A DNA stretch of 64,000 nucleotides from the NCBI RefSeq assembly GCF_000818015.1, contig NZ_CP007511.1, forward strand, positions 2,094,001 to 2,158,000, given 5' to 3'. Below the pieces are notes generated by a model that worked only from the letters and a program-made list of their open reading frames with translations, searched no databases and was not told the origin of the DNA. Made by a program: the position numbers and the translations under genes. The stretch is from Stutzerimonas balearica DSM 6083. Lineage in GTDB: Bacteria; Pseudomonadota; Gammaproteobacteria; Pseudomonadales; Pseudomonadaceae. Positions 48,343 through 57,181 of the stretch are shown here, piece after piece (position 1 is the first letter of the stretch; each line of letters starts with the position of its first letter).

Positions 48343-48860
48343 AGAAACTGATGATTCTGCTCTGCGCCTTGTTGGCCAGCTGCACCAATGTCGAGGTCGG
48401 CGATTACCGCAACGAGGAACCGCGCCTGGACCTGCGCGAGTATTTCGCCGGACGCGTCGATGCCTGGGGCATGTTCCAGAAGCGCTCCGGCGAAGTGGTC
48501 AAGCGCTTCCATGTGCGCATCGACGGCTCGCTCGAGGGTGACCGGCTGATTCTCGACGAACACTTCAGCTACAGCGACGGCACTACCCAGCGGCGCGTCT
48601 GGACGCTGCGCCCCGACGGCCCGAATCGCTGGCGCGGCACTGCAGGGGACGTGGTCGGCGAAGCCGTTGGCGAAGTCGCCGGTAACGCACTGCGCTGGCG
48701 TTACGTGCTCGAACTGCCGGTCGATGGCTCGGTGTATCGGGTGAACTTCGACGACTGGATGTACCTGATCGATGCCAAAACCATGGCCAACCGATCGTTC
48801 ATGACCAAGTTCGGCGTCGAGCTTGGCCAGGTCACACTGTTCTTCCGCAAGGCCGAGTGA
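48339..48860 (+). CDS. DUF3833 lipoprotein
   Basis: This 173-residue lipoprotein has lipobox LLASC (Cys at residue 15) and a lipocalin-like beta-rich body (YFAGRVDAWGMFQKRSGEV, shown in part). DUF3833 proteins occur in clusters with DUF1365, Cfa-like and SDR proteins, in line with a role in membrane lipid remodelling. GGAGGA precedes the start. Confidence 0.85.
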   Translation: MKKLMILLCALLASCTNVEVGDYRNEEPRLDLREYFAGRVDAWGMFQKRSGEVVKRFHVRIDGSLEGDRLILDEHFSYSDGTTQRRVWTLRPDGPNRWRGTAGDVVGEAVGEVAGNALRWRYVLELPVDGSVYRVNFDDWMYLIDAKTMANRSFMTKFGVELGQVTLFFRKAE

Positions 48861-48892
48861 GCGCGCGCCGTTACAAATCGGTGTCCGGCACG

Positions 48893-48934
48893 CCGGGCTG
48901 GACCGCTACAGCCCGGCGACAATCGACTAGAATG
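48893..48934 (+). promoter_or_regulatory. Hairpin and candidate promoter before the LOV gene
   Basis: GCCGGGCT (48893-48900) pairs with AGCCCGGC (48911-48918) after the DUF3833 gene. TAGAAT (48929-48934) is a good -10; 17 bases upstream GCTACA (48906-48911) could be the -35, overlapping the hairpin. This suggests the LOV gene has its own transcript. Confidence 0.4.
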
Positions 48935-48967
48935 CCGCGACAAGAATGCCAACCGGACTTGCCTGAC

Positions 48968-49414
48968 ATGATCAACGCCAAGCTGCTGCAACTGGTAGTG
49001 GAAGCCTCCAACGACGGCATCGTGGTTGCCGAGCAGGAAGGCGAAGACAACATCCTGATCTATGCCAACCCGGCCTTCGAGCGCCTGACCGGGTACACGG
49101 TGGACGAGATCCTTTACCAGGACTGCCGCTTCCTGCAGGGGGACGACCGCAATCAGCCGGGGCTCAACGCCATCCGCGAAGCGGTACGCAACCACCGCCC
49201 GTGTCGCGAGGTGATCCGCAACTACCGGCGCGATGGCACCCCCTTCTGGAACGAGCTCTCGATCACCCCGGTGTTCAACGAGGCCGACCAGCTCACCTAC
49301 TTCATCGGTATCCAGAAAAACGTCAGTGCCGAAGTCGAGGCGCTGCAGCGCGTGCGCGAGCTGGAGGCCGAAAATGCCCGGCTGCGCGCCGAGCTGCAAG
49401 CGCTGAGGAACTGA
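48968..49414 (+). CDS. Short LOV blue-light photoreceptor (SB1-LOV/PplA-like)
   Basis: This 148-residue protein is a single LOV (PAS) domain with a C-terminal helix. The photoactive cysteine is C53 in YQDCRFLQGDDRNQ, the residue that forms the flavin-C4a adduct under blue light, at the same position as in P. putida SB1-LOV. The N-terminal MINAKLLQ cap and the C-terminal coiled coil (LQRVRELEAENARLRAEL) allow dimerisation. There is no output domain, so it must signal through a partner, most simply the two MerR/LitR proteins of this island. Confidence 0.95.
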   Translation: MINAKLLQLVVEASNDGIVVAEQEGEDNILIYANPAFERLTGYTVDEILYQDCRFLQGDDRNQPGLNAIREAVRNHRPCREVIRNYRRDGTPFWNELSITPVFNEADQLTYFIGIQKNVSAEVEALQRVRELEAENARLRAELQALRN

Positions 49415-49528
49415 CGCCTCGGTACCCCCGTTTCAGCGCGACAGGGCCTATTTTCCGCTGGCTATACCGCCGCCGGTATGCTGCTATTAATAGGCCACTA
49501 TCGCGTACGACAATTCGAGGCATGAGCG

Positions 49529-51397
49529 ATGCTGCAATCGCTGGTAGTCAATGCCCTGCTCCTGCTGGCCATTTGCTGGTTATTCACCTTCAGCCTGCGA
49601 CACCTGGCGCATCACCAGCCTCGGTTGCTTCAGCTGGTCATGGGGCTGTGCTTCGGGGCCGCGTGCATCATCGGCATGCTCGTGCCCTTCACCCTGCAAT
49701 CGGGCCTGATCTTCGATGCACGCAGCGTCGTGCTCGGCATCGCTGCGCTGTTCGGCGGGCCGCTGACGGCCGCGGTCGCCGGTGTGCTGGCGGCCAGCTA
49801 CCGGGTCTGGCTCGGTGGAGTGGGCACCTATGTCGGTCTACTGAGCATCTTCATCCCGATACTCCTGGGCCTGGTGCTGCGTCTGGCTCACGAACGCGGG
49901 CATCTGCCGCTGCGTTTTCTGCCCTTGCTGGCAGCCGGGTTCATCATTCATCTGCCGGTGGTTGCCGTGCAGGCGCTGCTGCCTTCGGGGCTCGGCCTGA
50001 TCGCGGTGAAGACCGTTGCGCTACCCTTTCTGCTGACCCTGCCGCTGGCTACCGCGGTGCTCGGGCTGCTGCTCAACGACCTTGCCGAGCGCGCCCGCAC
50101 CGAGCAGGCGCTGCAACGCAGCGAAGCGCGGCTGAGGGCGATCACGCGGGCGATGCCCGACCTGCTGATGGTGCTCGACGAGGACGGGCGCTATCTAGAA
50201 GTCCTGACGGCCGACAGCCTGTTGCTCTATCAGGAGCCCCACCGGCTCGTCGGGCGCCTGCTGCACGAAGTCTTCGATCCCGAGGATGCCGATCGCTTTC
50301 TTGCCTTCATTCGCCTGACCCTCGAGCGCAACACCCCGCAGCGCATCCGTTACTCGCTGCAGACGCTCGACGGCCTGCGCACCTTCGAGGGCCGCGCACA
50401 GCGACTGGAAACCACCGAGGACGAACGGCGTGCGGTGGTCTGGTGCAGCCGCGACATCACCGAACGCGACCTTGCCGAACAGGAGCGGCGCATCGCCGCC
50501 ATCGCCTTCGAATCGCAGCAAGGCATGTTCATCACCGACCCGCAGGCCTACATCATCCGCGTCAATCGGGCCTTCACACTCATCACGGGCTATAGCGCCG
50601 AGGAACTGATCGGCCAGCCGGCGAGGATGCTTTCCTCCGGTAGCCATGACGAAACCTTCTATGCCGCGCTCTGGCAGCAGATCAAGACCACCGGCTCCTG
50701 GGAAGGCGAAATCTGGAACCGCCGCCGCAACGGCGAGGTGTTCCCCGAGTGGCAAACCATTACCGCGGTGCGCGACGACAACGGCAAGGTCACGCACTAC
50801 ATCGCCACGGTCATGGACATCACCCAGCGCAAGATGGCCGAGGAGCGCATCCATCAACTGGCGTTCTATGACCCGCTCACCAACCTGCCGAACCGCAGGC
50901 TGTTCCTCGACCGGCTGCAGCATGCCCTGGATGCCAGCGAACGCAGCCGGCATTGCGGTGCGGTGATGTTCATCGACCTGGACAACTTCAAGATGATCAA
51001 CGACGCCGGTGGCCACAAGGCCGGCGATCAGTTCCTGCGCCTGGTCGCCGAGCGGTTGCAGAAGGCCGTGCGCCAGAGCGATACCGTCGCCCGCTTGGGT
51101 GGCGACGAGTTCGTGGTGATCCTCGAGGATCTCGGCCAGGAGCCGGAGGAAGCCATCGGTCAGGCCAGCCGTATCGGGGAAAAGCTGCTGGAAAGCCTGG
51201 CCGCGCCTTACTGCATCGGCGAACGCGAGCTGAGCAGCAGCGCCAGCATCGGCGTCGCGCTGTTCCGGGGCGACGAACCGGGCGTGGATGAGCTCATCAG
51301 CCGCGCCGACCACTGCATGTACAACGCCAAGATGAATGGCAAGAACGCCCTGAGCCTGGCCTGCCTGGACGACCCGGTCGCGAGCCGCTCGGCCTAG
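49529..51397 (+). CDS. Membrane diguanylate cyclase with 5TMR-LYT and two PAS domains
   Basis: This 622-residue protein has an N-terminal 5TMR-LYT membrane sensor (about 1-190), two PAS domains (about 205-315 and 330-450) and a C-terminal GGDEF domain. The catalytic motif GGDEF is intact, and an RxxD product-inhibition site (RQSD) lies five residues before it. No EAL domain follows. It should make cyclic di-GMP in response to an intramembrane or PAS signal. It lies 114 bases after the LOV gene; a regulatory link with light is possible but unproven. Confidence 0.9.
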   Translation: MLQSLVVNALLLLAICWLFTFSLRHLAHHQPRLLQLVMGLCFGAACIIGMLVPFTLQSGLIFDARSVVLGIAALFGGPLTAAVAGVLAASYRVWLGGVGTYVGLLSIFIPILLGLVLRLAHERGHLPLRFLPLLAAGFIIHLPVVAVQALLPSGLGLIAVKTVALPFLLTLPLATAVLGLLLNDLAERARTEQALQRSEARLRAITRAMPDLLMVLDEDGRYLEVLTADSLLLYQEPHRLVGRLLHEVFDPEDADRFLAFIRLTLERNTPQRIRYSLQTLDGLRTFEGRAQRLETTEDERRAVVWCSRDITERDLAEQERRIAAIAFESQQGMFITDPQAYIIRVNRAFTLITGYSAEELIGQPARMLSSGSHDETFYAALWQQIKTTGSWEGEIWNRRRNGEVFPEWQTITAVRDDNGKVTHYIATVMDITQRKMAEERIHQLAFYDPLTNLPNRRLFLDRLQHALDASERSRHCGAVMFIDLDNFKMINDAGGHKAGDQFLRLVAERLQKAVRQSDTVARLGGDEFVVILEDLGQEPEEAIGQASRIGEKLLESLAAPYCIGERELSSSASIGVALFRGDEPGVDELISRADHCMYNAKMNGKNALSLACLDDPVASRSA

Positions 51398-51418
51398 CCG
51401 GAACCGCGCCGCATGTGC

Positions 51419-51441
51419 GGGGCGCCAGGCCGAGGCGCCCC
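51419..51441. terminator. Bidirectional terminator hairpin
   Basis: GGGGCGCC-AGGCCGA-GGCGCCCC lies between the convergent cyclase and ferrochelatase genes. The stem is perfect but has no T-run on either side. Confidence 0.6.
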
Positions 51442-51449
51442 GTGCGGGT

Positions 51450-52475
51450 TCAGAGCGCTTGCGGCGCGCGCCGGCACAGCGTGGCGAGCGCCTGCACCCA
51501 GGCCTCATGGGTGTTCAGGCAGGGCACCAGAACCAGTTCCTGGCCGCCGGCTTCGATGAACTGTTCGCGGGCGCGATCGCCGATCTCCTCGAGCGTCTCG
51601 ATGCAGTCGGCGACAAACGCCGGGCACATCACCAGCAGCTTCTTGACGCCCTGCGCGGCCAGCTCGTCGATGCGCGCCTCGGTATAGGGCTCGATCCACT
51701 TCGCACGACCGAGCCGCGACTGGAACGAGACCGACCAGCGATCGGCAGCCAGGCCTGCACCGGCGGCGAAGGCCTCGGCGGTGCGCAGGCACTGCGCGCG
51801 ATAACAGTGCGCGAGCACCTCGCCCTCGGCACGCTGGCAGCAGTCGGCGTCCTTGAGGCAATGGCTGCCGGAGGGGTCGCTCTTGTGCAAGTGGCGCTCG
51901 GGCAGCCCGTGAAAGCTCAGCAGCAGGTGATCGAAGCCGCCGTCCAGGTACTCGCGTGCGCTGGCAACCAGGGCATCGAGGTATTCGGGCTGGTCGTAGA
52001 ACGGTTGCAGGATCGACAGCTGCAGCTTCAGCCCATGCTGGCGAATGACTCGCCGCGCTTCCTCGATGGCGGTTGTCGTGGTGCTGTCGGCGTACTGCGG
52101 GTAGAGCGGTGCGAAGGTGACCTGGCTGATGCCCTGGCCGGCCAGGCGGACCAGCGCCTTTTCGATCGAGGGCTCACCGTAGCGCATGGCCAGTTCGACC
52201 GGCCCCTGTGGCCAGTACGGGCGGATCGCCTCCTGCAGGCGCCGGCTCAATACCACCAGCGGCGAACCCTCCGGCCACCAGATCGAGGCGTAGGCGTGTG
52301 CCGACTGCTCCGGGCGCTTGACCAGGATCAGCGAAACCAGCAGGCGCCGCAGCGGCCACGGCAGGTCCACCACGTAAGGGTCCATGAGGAACTGGTTGAG
52401 ATAACGGCGCACATCCGCCACCTGCGTCGACGCGGGCGAACCCAGGTTGACCAACAACAACGCCTGCTCTGTCAT
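51450..52475 (-). CDS. hemH: Ferrochelatase
   Basis: This 341-residue enzyme inserts Fe2+ into protoporphyrin IX, the last step of haem synthesis. The family segments [17 protein letters not shown] (catalytic His) and SFQSRLG are present. ATG 52475 is chosen because it begins [12 protein letters not shown]; the longer frame adds an unrelated stretch. It lies 53 bases after the epimerase gene on the same strand and probably shares the TGTACA-controlled promoter at 53510. Light-linked expression would prevent build-up of phototoxic porphyrin. Confidence 0.93.
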   Translation of the reverse strand: MTEQALLLVNLGSPASTQVADVRRYLNQFLMDPYVVDLPWPLRRLLVSLILVKRPEQSAHAYASIWWPEGSPLVVLSRRLQEAIRPYWPQGPVELAMRYGEPSIEKALVRLAGQGISQVTFAPLYPQYADSTTTTAIEEARRVIRQHGLKLQLSILQPFYDQPEYLDALVASAREYLDGGFDHLLLSFHGLPERHLHKSDPSGSHCLKDADCCQRAEGEVLAHCYRAQCLRTAEAFAAGAGLAADRWSVSFQSRLGRAKWIEPYTEARIDELAAQGVKKLLVMCPAFVADCIETLEEIGDRAREQFIEAGGQELVLVPCLNTHEAWVQALATLCRRAPQAL

Positions 52476-52528
52476 ACGAATTTCCTGACTGCCAATCGAG
52501 TGCGCCGCCTCCGCGCGGCGCGCCATTT

Positions 52529-53455
52529 TCACACATGCCGCAGCTTCTGCCCGCCCGGGCGGGCCAGAAGATCGGTCAACGCCGAATCAAGCTCGCGGAA
52601 ACGGAAGCGATAACCCTCTGCCTCCAATCGCTTGGGCTGCGCGTGCTGCCCACCGAGCAGGAGATCGGCCATCTCGCCCAGCGCCAGCTTCAGCGCGAAG
52701 CCCGGCACCGGCAGCAGCGCCGGCCGGTGCAGCGTGCGGCCGAGCGCGCGGGCGAACTCGGCGTTGCGCACCGGCTGCGGCGCGCACGCATTGTACGGGC
52801 CACTGGCCTGCGGCTGGCAGAGAAGAAAATCAATCAGGCCGATCTGGTCCTGCAGGTGGATCCATGGCATCCACTGCCGACCATTGCCGGTCGGCCCGCC
52901 GAGGCCCAGGCGGAACAGCGGCAGCAGGCGCTTGAGAAAACCGCCGTCTTCGGCCAGTACCAGCCCGGTGCGCACGCGTACGACGCGGATGCCAAGCTGC
53001 TCGGCCTCGCAGGCCGCCTCCTCCCAGGCGCCGCACAGCTGGCTGGCGAAGTCGCCCGTCACCGGCCTGCTGTCCTCGTCGAGCAGGTGTTCGCCACCAT
53101 TGCCATACCAGCCGACGGCCGAGCCGGAGATGAGCACCGCCGGGCGCTCGTCGCGTTCGGCCAGCCAGTCCACCAGACGCTCGGTGAGGTGAATGCGACT
53201 GTCCCAGAGCAGGCGTCGACGGGCCTTGGTCCATGGGCGGTCGGCAATAGGTGCACCGGCGAGGTTGATCACCGCATCCAGCGGCTCGTGAGTGATTTCA
53301 TCGAGCGTGCCGATGCCGCGAACCTGTCGGCCGCAGAGACCTGCCACCTGGCCCGGCCTGCGACTCCAGACGGTGAGCTGATGCCCCTGTTCGAGCCAGT
53401 GGCGGCACAGCGCCCGGCCGATCAGCCCGGTACCACCGGTCAGCAGAATATGCAT
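52529..53455 (-). CDS. TIGR01777/YfcH-type NAD-dependent epimerase
   Basis: This 308-residue extended short-chain dehydrogenase has the nucleotide-binding GGTGLIG at the N-terminus, SGSAVGWYG, and the C-terminal DUF1731 helix bundle. The substrate is unknown. ATG 53455 starts directly at the first beta-strand; the longer frame to 53500 is unlikely. It is the first gene of the reverse-strand pair with hemH and is divergent from the Trp-rich protein. Confidence 0.87.
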   Translation of the reverse strand: MHILLTGGTGLIGRALCRHWLEQGHQLTVWSRRPGQVAGLCGRQVRGIGTLDEITHEPLDAVINLAGAPIADRPWTKARRRLLWDSRIHLTERLVDWLAERDERPAVLISGSAVGWYGNGGEHLLDEDSRPVTGDFASQLCGAWEEAACEAEQLGIRVVRVRTGLVLAEDGGFLKRLLPLFRLGLGGPTGNGRQWMPWIHLQDQIGLIDFLLCQPQASGPYNACAPQPVRNAEFARALGRTLHRPALLPVPGFALKLALGEMADLLLGGQHAQPKRLEAEGYRFRFRELDSALTDLLARPGGQKLRHV

Positions 53456-53509
53456 GGTCCCGCCTCCTCTGTTGGTGCCTGCTCGCTCTGTACTCAGCAA
53501 GCATAGGCC

Positions 53510-53533
53510 TGTACAACTATTTGGGTCTGTATA
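53510..53533. promoter_or_regulatory. LitR-type operator, TGTACA-N12-TGTATA
   Basis: TGTACA (53510-53515) and TGTATA (53528-53533) are separated by exactly 12 bases in the 92-base gap between the divergent epimerase and Trp-rich genes. It can control both directions. Confidence 0.75.
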
Positions 53534-53547
53534 GCCGGTACTGCCCC

Positions 53548-53763
53548 GTGAATCGCTTCAATCCCGCCAAGCTACGCCTATCGAAATGGACCGCCCGCCA
53601 GCCCGTGCGGCGCGAAAAGCACTTTCTCGTGACCGATCTCGAGCACGATGAAGCCGGAACACTACAGCGCGTAGAGCTGCAGGCCGTGTACAGCCAGCGC
53701 AGTGAGTGGATCGACTGGCGCGAGCTGCGCGACGAGCAGCGCTGGAGAATCGGCTGGCACTGA
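53548..53763 (+). CDS. TIGR02450-family Trp-rich small protein
   Basis: This 71-residue protein is recognised by NPAKLRLSKWTARQP, EKHFLV and the C-terminal WIDWRELRDEQRWRIGW. The family is found in marine and photolyase-linked clusters and has no known function. The family begins with MNR.NP, which supports GTG 53548, although no ribosome-binding site is visible and the start lies only 14 bases after the operator half-site. A TTG at 53521 inside the operator is less likely. Confidence 0.75.
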   Translation: MNRFNPAKLRLSKWTARQPVRREKHFLVTDLEHDEAGTLQRVELQAVYSQRSEWIDWRELRDEQRWRIGWH

Positions 53764-53778
53764 CCTCTCACACAATCT

Positions 53779-53852
53779 TGTACATCCCTGTTGACTTGTA
53801 CAACTGCAGGCTTATGATGGCCCCATGTTGTACAAGAAGCAACAGCTGTACA
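53779..53852 (+). promoter_or_regulatory. Photolyase-operon promoter with two TGTACA-N12-TGTACA operators
   Basis: Operator 1 spans 53779-53802 and operator 2 spans 53829-53852, both with perfect TGTACA halves 12 bases apart; their centres are 50 bases apart. A sigma-70 promoter, TTGACT (53791-53796) and TATGAT (53813-53818) with a 16-base spacer, lies between them, with operator 1 covering the -35 and operator 2 just after the start point. This is a repressor-loop geometry. Confidence 0.85.
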
Positions 53853-53871
53853 AGTAAAGTTGGAGGTCGCC

Positions 53872-54825
53872 ATGTCTCACCCCGCCATCAAGATCGGTAT
53901 CAGTGCCTGCCTGGTCGGCCAGCAGGTGCGCTTCAACGGTGGCCACAAAGAGTCGCGGCTGTGCAGCGAAACGCTTGCACAACATTTCCAGCTCTTCCCG
54001 GTCTGCCCGGAAATGGCCATCGGACTGGGTGTACCGCGCGAAGCGATCCGCCTGGTCGGCGACCCGCAGGCACCGCGCGCGGTCGGCAGCCGTCGTCCCG
54101 AACTGGATGTGACCGACGCCCTGGCCCGCTACGCGCGGCAGGTCGCGTCGGAGCTCACCGACATCAGTGGCTTCATCCTCATGCAGAAGTCGCCCTCCTG
54201 CGGCATGGAGCGCGTCAAGGTCTACGGTGCCAATGGCTACGGCCTGCCCGGCGGCGGTAGCGGCATCTTTGCCTCGCACCTCATGCAGGCACGCCCCGAT
54301 CTGCCAGTGGAAGAAGACGGCCGCCTGAACGACCCGGTTCTGCGCGAAAACTTCCTCACCCGCGTCTGCGCCTATGCCGAATGGCAGGCGCTGCTGGCCG
54401 AAGGCATCAGTGCCCGTGCCATCGTCGACTTTCACGCCCGCTACAAGTACCAGCTGATGGCCAACAACCCGCTGCAATACAAGGTGTTGGGGCGGCTGGT
54501 TTCCGAAGCCGGTCGGCAGCCGATCGAGGCGTTCGCCGCGGACTACTTCAGCCGCCTGATGCAGGCGCTGAAGAAGACCGCCACGCGCGGTACGCACAGC
54601 AACGTGCTGCAGCACCTGAGCGGCTACCTCAAGCACGTCCTCAACGCCGAGGACCGGCAGGAAATGCGCCGGCTGATCGACCAGTACCGCGACGGCATCG
54701 TCCCGCTGGTGGTGCCGTTGACCCTGCTCAAGCACCACTTCCGCCGCCACCCGCACCGCTACATCGCCCGGCAGGCCTATCTGCAGCCACATCCGGAAAC
54801 CCTCAGCCTGCGTAACGGAATCTGA
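53872..54825 (+). CDS. DUF523-DUF1722 fusion protein (YbgA-like)
   Basis: This 317-residue cytoplasmic protein has an N-terminal DUF523 (ISACLVGQQVRFNGGHK; QKSPSCGMERVKVY, shown in part, with conserved cysteines) and a C-terminal DUF1722 (about 195-310). The gene is a frequent neighbour of photolyase (ybgA-phr in E. coli). DUF523 proteins have been linked to thiouracil desulfidation, suggesting a possible role in nucleobase or thio-base metabolism. TTGGAGG precedes ATG 53872. It is the first gene of the nine-gene operon. Confidence 0.87.
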   Translation: MSHPAIKIGISACLVGQQVRFNGGHKESRLCSETLAQHFQLFPVCPEMAIGLGVPREAIRLVGDPQAPRAVGSRRPELDVTDALARYARQVASELTDISGFILMQKSPSCGMERVKVYGANGYGLPGGGSGIFASHLMQARPDLPVEEDGRLNDPVLRENFLTRVCAYAEWQALLAEGISARAIVDFHARYKYQLMANNPLQYKVLGRLVSEAGRQPIEAFAADYFSRLMQALKKTATRGTHSNVLQHLSGYLKHVLNAEDRQEMRRLIDQYRDGIVPLVVPLTLLKHHFRRHPHRYIARQAYLQPHPETLSLRNGI

Positions 54826-54827
54826 CC

Positions 54828-55757
54828 ATGAACGACCTCCATCCAGAGCCGCAGGCGTCAGAGCCAGGCTGGTTGCCGATTCGTGAGGTGGCGCGGCTGA
54901 CCGGCGTCAACCCGGTGACCCTGCGTGCCTGGGAACGGCGCTACGGGCTCATCGTGCCCCTGCGTACCGGCAAGGGGCATCGGCTCTACAACGACGAGCA
55001 CGTGGCACGTATCCGCGAGATTCTTGCCTGGCTCAACCGCGGTGTGGCTGTCGGCCAGATCAAGCACCTGCTGGACGCGCGCCAGCCGGTCGAGCATGCG
55101 GAACACAATCCCTGGAGCGAGCTGCGTGAGCAGATGCTTGCCGCCCTCGAGCGCCTGAACGAGCGCCAGCTCGACGACACCTTCAACCGTGCGCTGACCA
55201 TCTACCCGCCGCGCACGCTTTGCCAGCACCTGCTGCTGCCCCTGCTCGACGAGCTGACGCAACGCTGGCAGGGCCAGTTCGGCGCCGCGCTCGAGCGCGT
55301 GATGTTCGAGAGCTGGTTGCGCAACAAGATCGCCATGCGCCTGTACCACAGCAATCGCCAGCAGTCCGGGCCGTCCATGTTGATCGCCAGCCTGGCCGAG
55401 CGCCCGGTCGACCCCGGTCTCTGGTTGACCGCCTGGCTGGTGTCGGCAGTGGCGCCGGTCGAACTGATCGAGCGTGCGGTGCCCTTCGCCGAGCTGGCCC
55501 TCGCACTCGAACGGCTGAACCCCACCGCCCTGCTCCTGCATACCGACCAGAGCCTGGACAAGGCCTGTCTGCAGCGCCAGTTGCCGCGGCTGGCCCGCGA
55601 GGGCGCCGCGCCGCTGGTGCTCGTCGGCCCGGCCAGCCTCATTCACCGCGCTGCACTGGAAGAGGCGCCCGTGCGGCTGGCCGAGGGGCCGCTGCAGGTA
55701 CTGGCGCAGCTGGCCGAGGCCGACCTGCTGGACCCGTCAGAGGAGGATCGGGCATGA
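54828..55757 (+). CDS. MerR/LitR-family regulator without cobalamin motif (second copy)
   Basis: This 309-residue paralogue of the regulator at 44119 has the identical helix-turn-helix ([20 protein letters not shown]) and a diverged C-terminal domain lacking the ExHxxG cobalamin motif. It is the second gene of the operon that begins with twin operators, so it probably represses itself and the photolyase, with release by light through the LOV protein. It starts 2 bases after the previous stop and overlaps phrB by 4. Confidence 0.88.
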   Translation: MNDLHPEPQASEPGWLPIREVARLTGVNPVTLRAWERRYGLIVPLRTGKGHRLYNDEHVARIREILAWLNRGVAVGQIKHLLDARQPVEHAEHNPWSELREQMLAALERLNERQLDDTFNRALTIYPPRTLCQHLLLPLLDELTQRWQGQFGAALERVMFESWLRNKIAMRLYHSNRQQSGPSMLIASLAERPVDPGLWLTAWLVSAVAPVELIERAVPFAELALALERLNPTALLLHTDQSLDKACLQRQLPRLAREGAAPLVLVGPASLIHRAALEEAPVRLAEGPLQVLAQLAEADLLDPSEEDRA

Positions 55758-57181
55758 CCCAACTGATCTGGTTGCGCAGCGATCTGCGTGCGCACGACAA
55801 CACCGCCCTGGCCGCCGCGATGGAGGCCGGCCCGACGTTGGCGCTGTACGTCATCACTCCCGTGCAGTGGCAGGCCCATGACGACGCGCCCTGCAAGGTG
55901 GATTTCTGGCTGCGCAACCTCGCCGAGCTTTCCGCCGAGCTCGGCCGGCTCAACGTGCCGCTGCTGATTCGCCAGGCGGCCGACTGGCAAGCCCTGCCGG
56001 CGGTGTTGACCGGCGTCTGTCGTGAACACCACATCGACTGCGTGCGGGTCAACGACGAGTACGGGGTCAACGAGCGGCGCCGCGACGAGGCCGTGGCCCA
56101 GGCGCTGCAGGGTATCGGCGTGACCTGGCGTCATCACCTCGACCAGCTCCTGTTCACGCCCGGGACGCTGCTGACCCAGTCCGGTGGCTACTTCAAGGTC
56201 TTCAGCCAGTTCCGCAAGGCGGCGCTGGCGCGCCTGGCCCCGGCGTTGCCGCCCTGCGTACCGTTGCCGGCTGCGCAGGCGCCGCTCGGCGTCGCCGCCG
56301 ATCCGGTGCCGACGGGCGTGAGCGGTTTCGACACGCCGAGTGAGGCGTTGCGCGCGCTCTGGCCGGCCGGCGAGCACCACGCGCGCAAGCGCCTGGACGA
56401 CTTCGCCGACGAACGTCTGCGCTACTACGACTGGCTACGCGATTTGCCGGCCCGGGATGGTACCAGCCAGTTGTCGGCCTACCTGGCAGCCGGCGTGATC
56501 TCGGTTCGCCAGTGCCTGCATGCAGTGCTGAGCCGCAATCACGGCGAGCTCGACAGCGGCAACCCGGGCGCCGTGGTGTGGATCAACGAGCTGCTCTGGC
56601 GCGAGTTCTACAAGCACATCCTGGTGGGCTTTCCACGGGTCAGCATGGGCCGTGCGTTTCGCCGCGACACCGAGGCGCTGCCCTGGCGCCATGCCCCGGA
56701 CGAGCTGGCGGCCTGGCAGCAGGGCCGTACCGGCTACCCGATCGTCGATGCCGCGATGCGCCAGCTGCTGGCTACCGGCTGGATGCACAACCGCCTGCGC
56801 ATGGTCGCCGCGATGTTTCTCAGCAAGAACCTGCTGATCGACTGGCGCGAGGGCGAGCGCTGGTTCATGCGCCACCTCATCGACGGCGACCTGGCGGCCA
56901 ACAATGGCGGCTGGCAGTGGAGCGCCTCGACCGGCACCGATTCGGTGCCCTACTTCCGCCTGTTCAATCCGCACAGCCAGTCGCGCCGCTTCGACCCCGA
57001 AGGCCGCTTCCTGCGTCAGTGGCTGCCGGAGCTCGACGCCTTGAGCGACCGCCAGATCCACGACCCAAGCAGCGCCGGCGCGCTGTTCCTGCCCGCTGGC
57101 TACCCGCCACCGATCGTCGACCTGGGCATGAGCCGGGCCCGGGCGCTGGACGCCTTTCGCAACCTGGAGGTGACCACATGA
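55754..57181 (+). CDS. phrB: Deoxyribodipyrimidine photolyase (class I CPD)
   Basis: This 475-residue flavoenzyme repairs UV-induced cyclobutane dimers with blue light. It has the N-terminal antenna domain (LIWLRSDLRAHDNTAL) and the FAD-binding region with INELLWREFYKHI, TGYPIVDAAMRQL, GWMHNRLRM and the WQWSASTGTD segment of class I enzymes. The folE-folX operon could feed its pterin antenna. It overlaps both neighbours by 4 bases. Confidence 0.95.
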   Translation: MTQLIWLRSDLRAHDNTALAAAMEAGPTLALYVITPVQWQAHDDAPCKVDFWLRNLAELSAELGRLNVPLLIRQAADWQALPAVLTGVCREHHIDCVRVNDEYGVNERRRDEAVAQALQGIGVTWRHHLDQLLFTPGTLLTQSGGYFKVFSQFRKAALARLAPALPPCVPLPAAQAPLGVAADPVPTGVSGFDTPSEALRALWPAGEHHARKRLDDFADERLRYYDWLRDLPARDGTSQLSAYLAAGVISVRQCLHAVLSRNHGELDSGNPGAVVWINELLWREFYKHILVGFPRVSMGRAFRRDTEALPWRHAPDELAAWQQGRTGYPIVDAAMRQLLATGWMHNRLRMVAAMFLSKNLLIDWREGERWFMRHLIDGDLAANNGGWQWSASTGTDSVPYFRLFNPHSQSRRFDPEGRFLRQWLPELDALSDRQIHDPSSAGALFLPAGYPPPIVDLGMSRARALDAFRNLEVTT

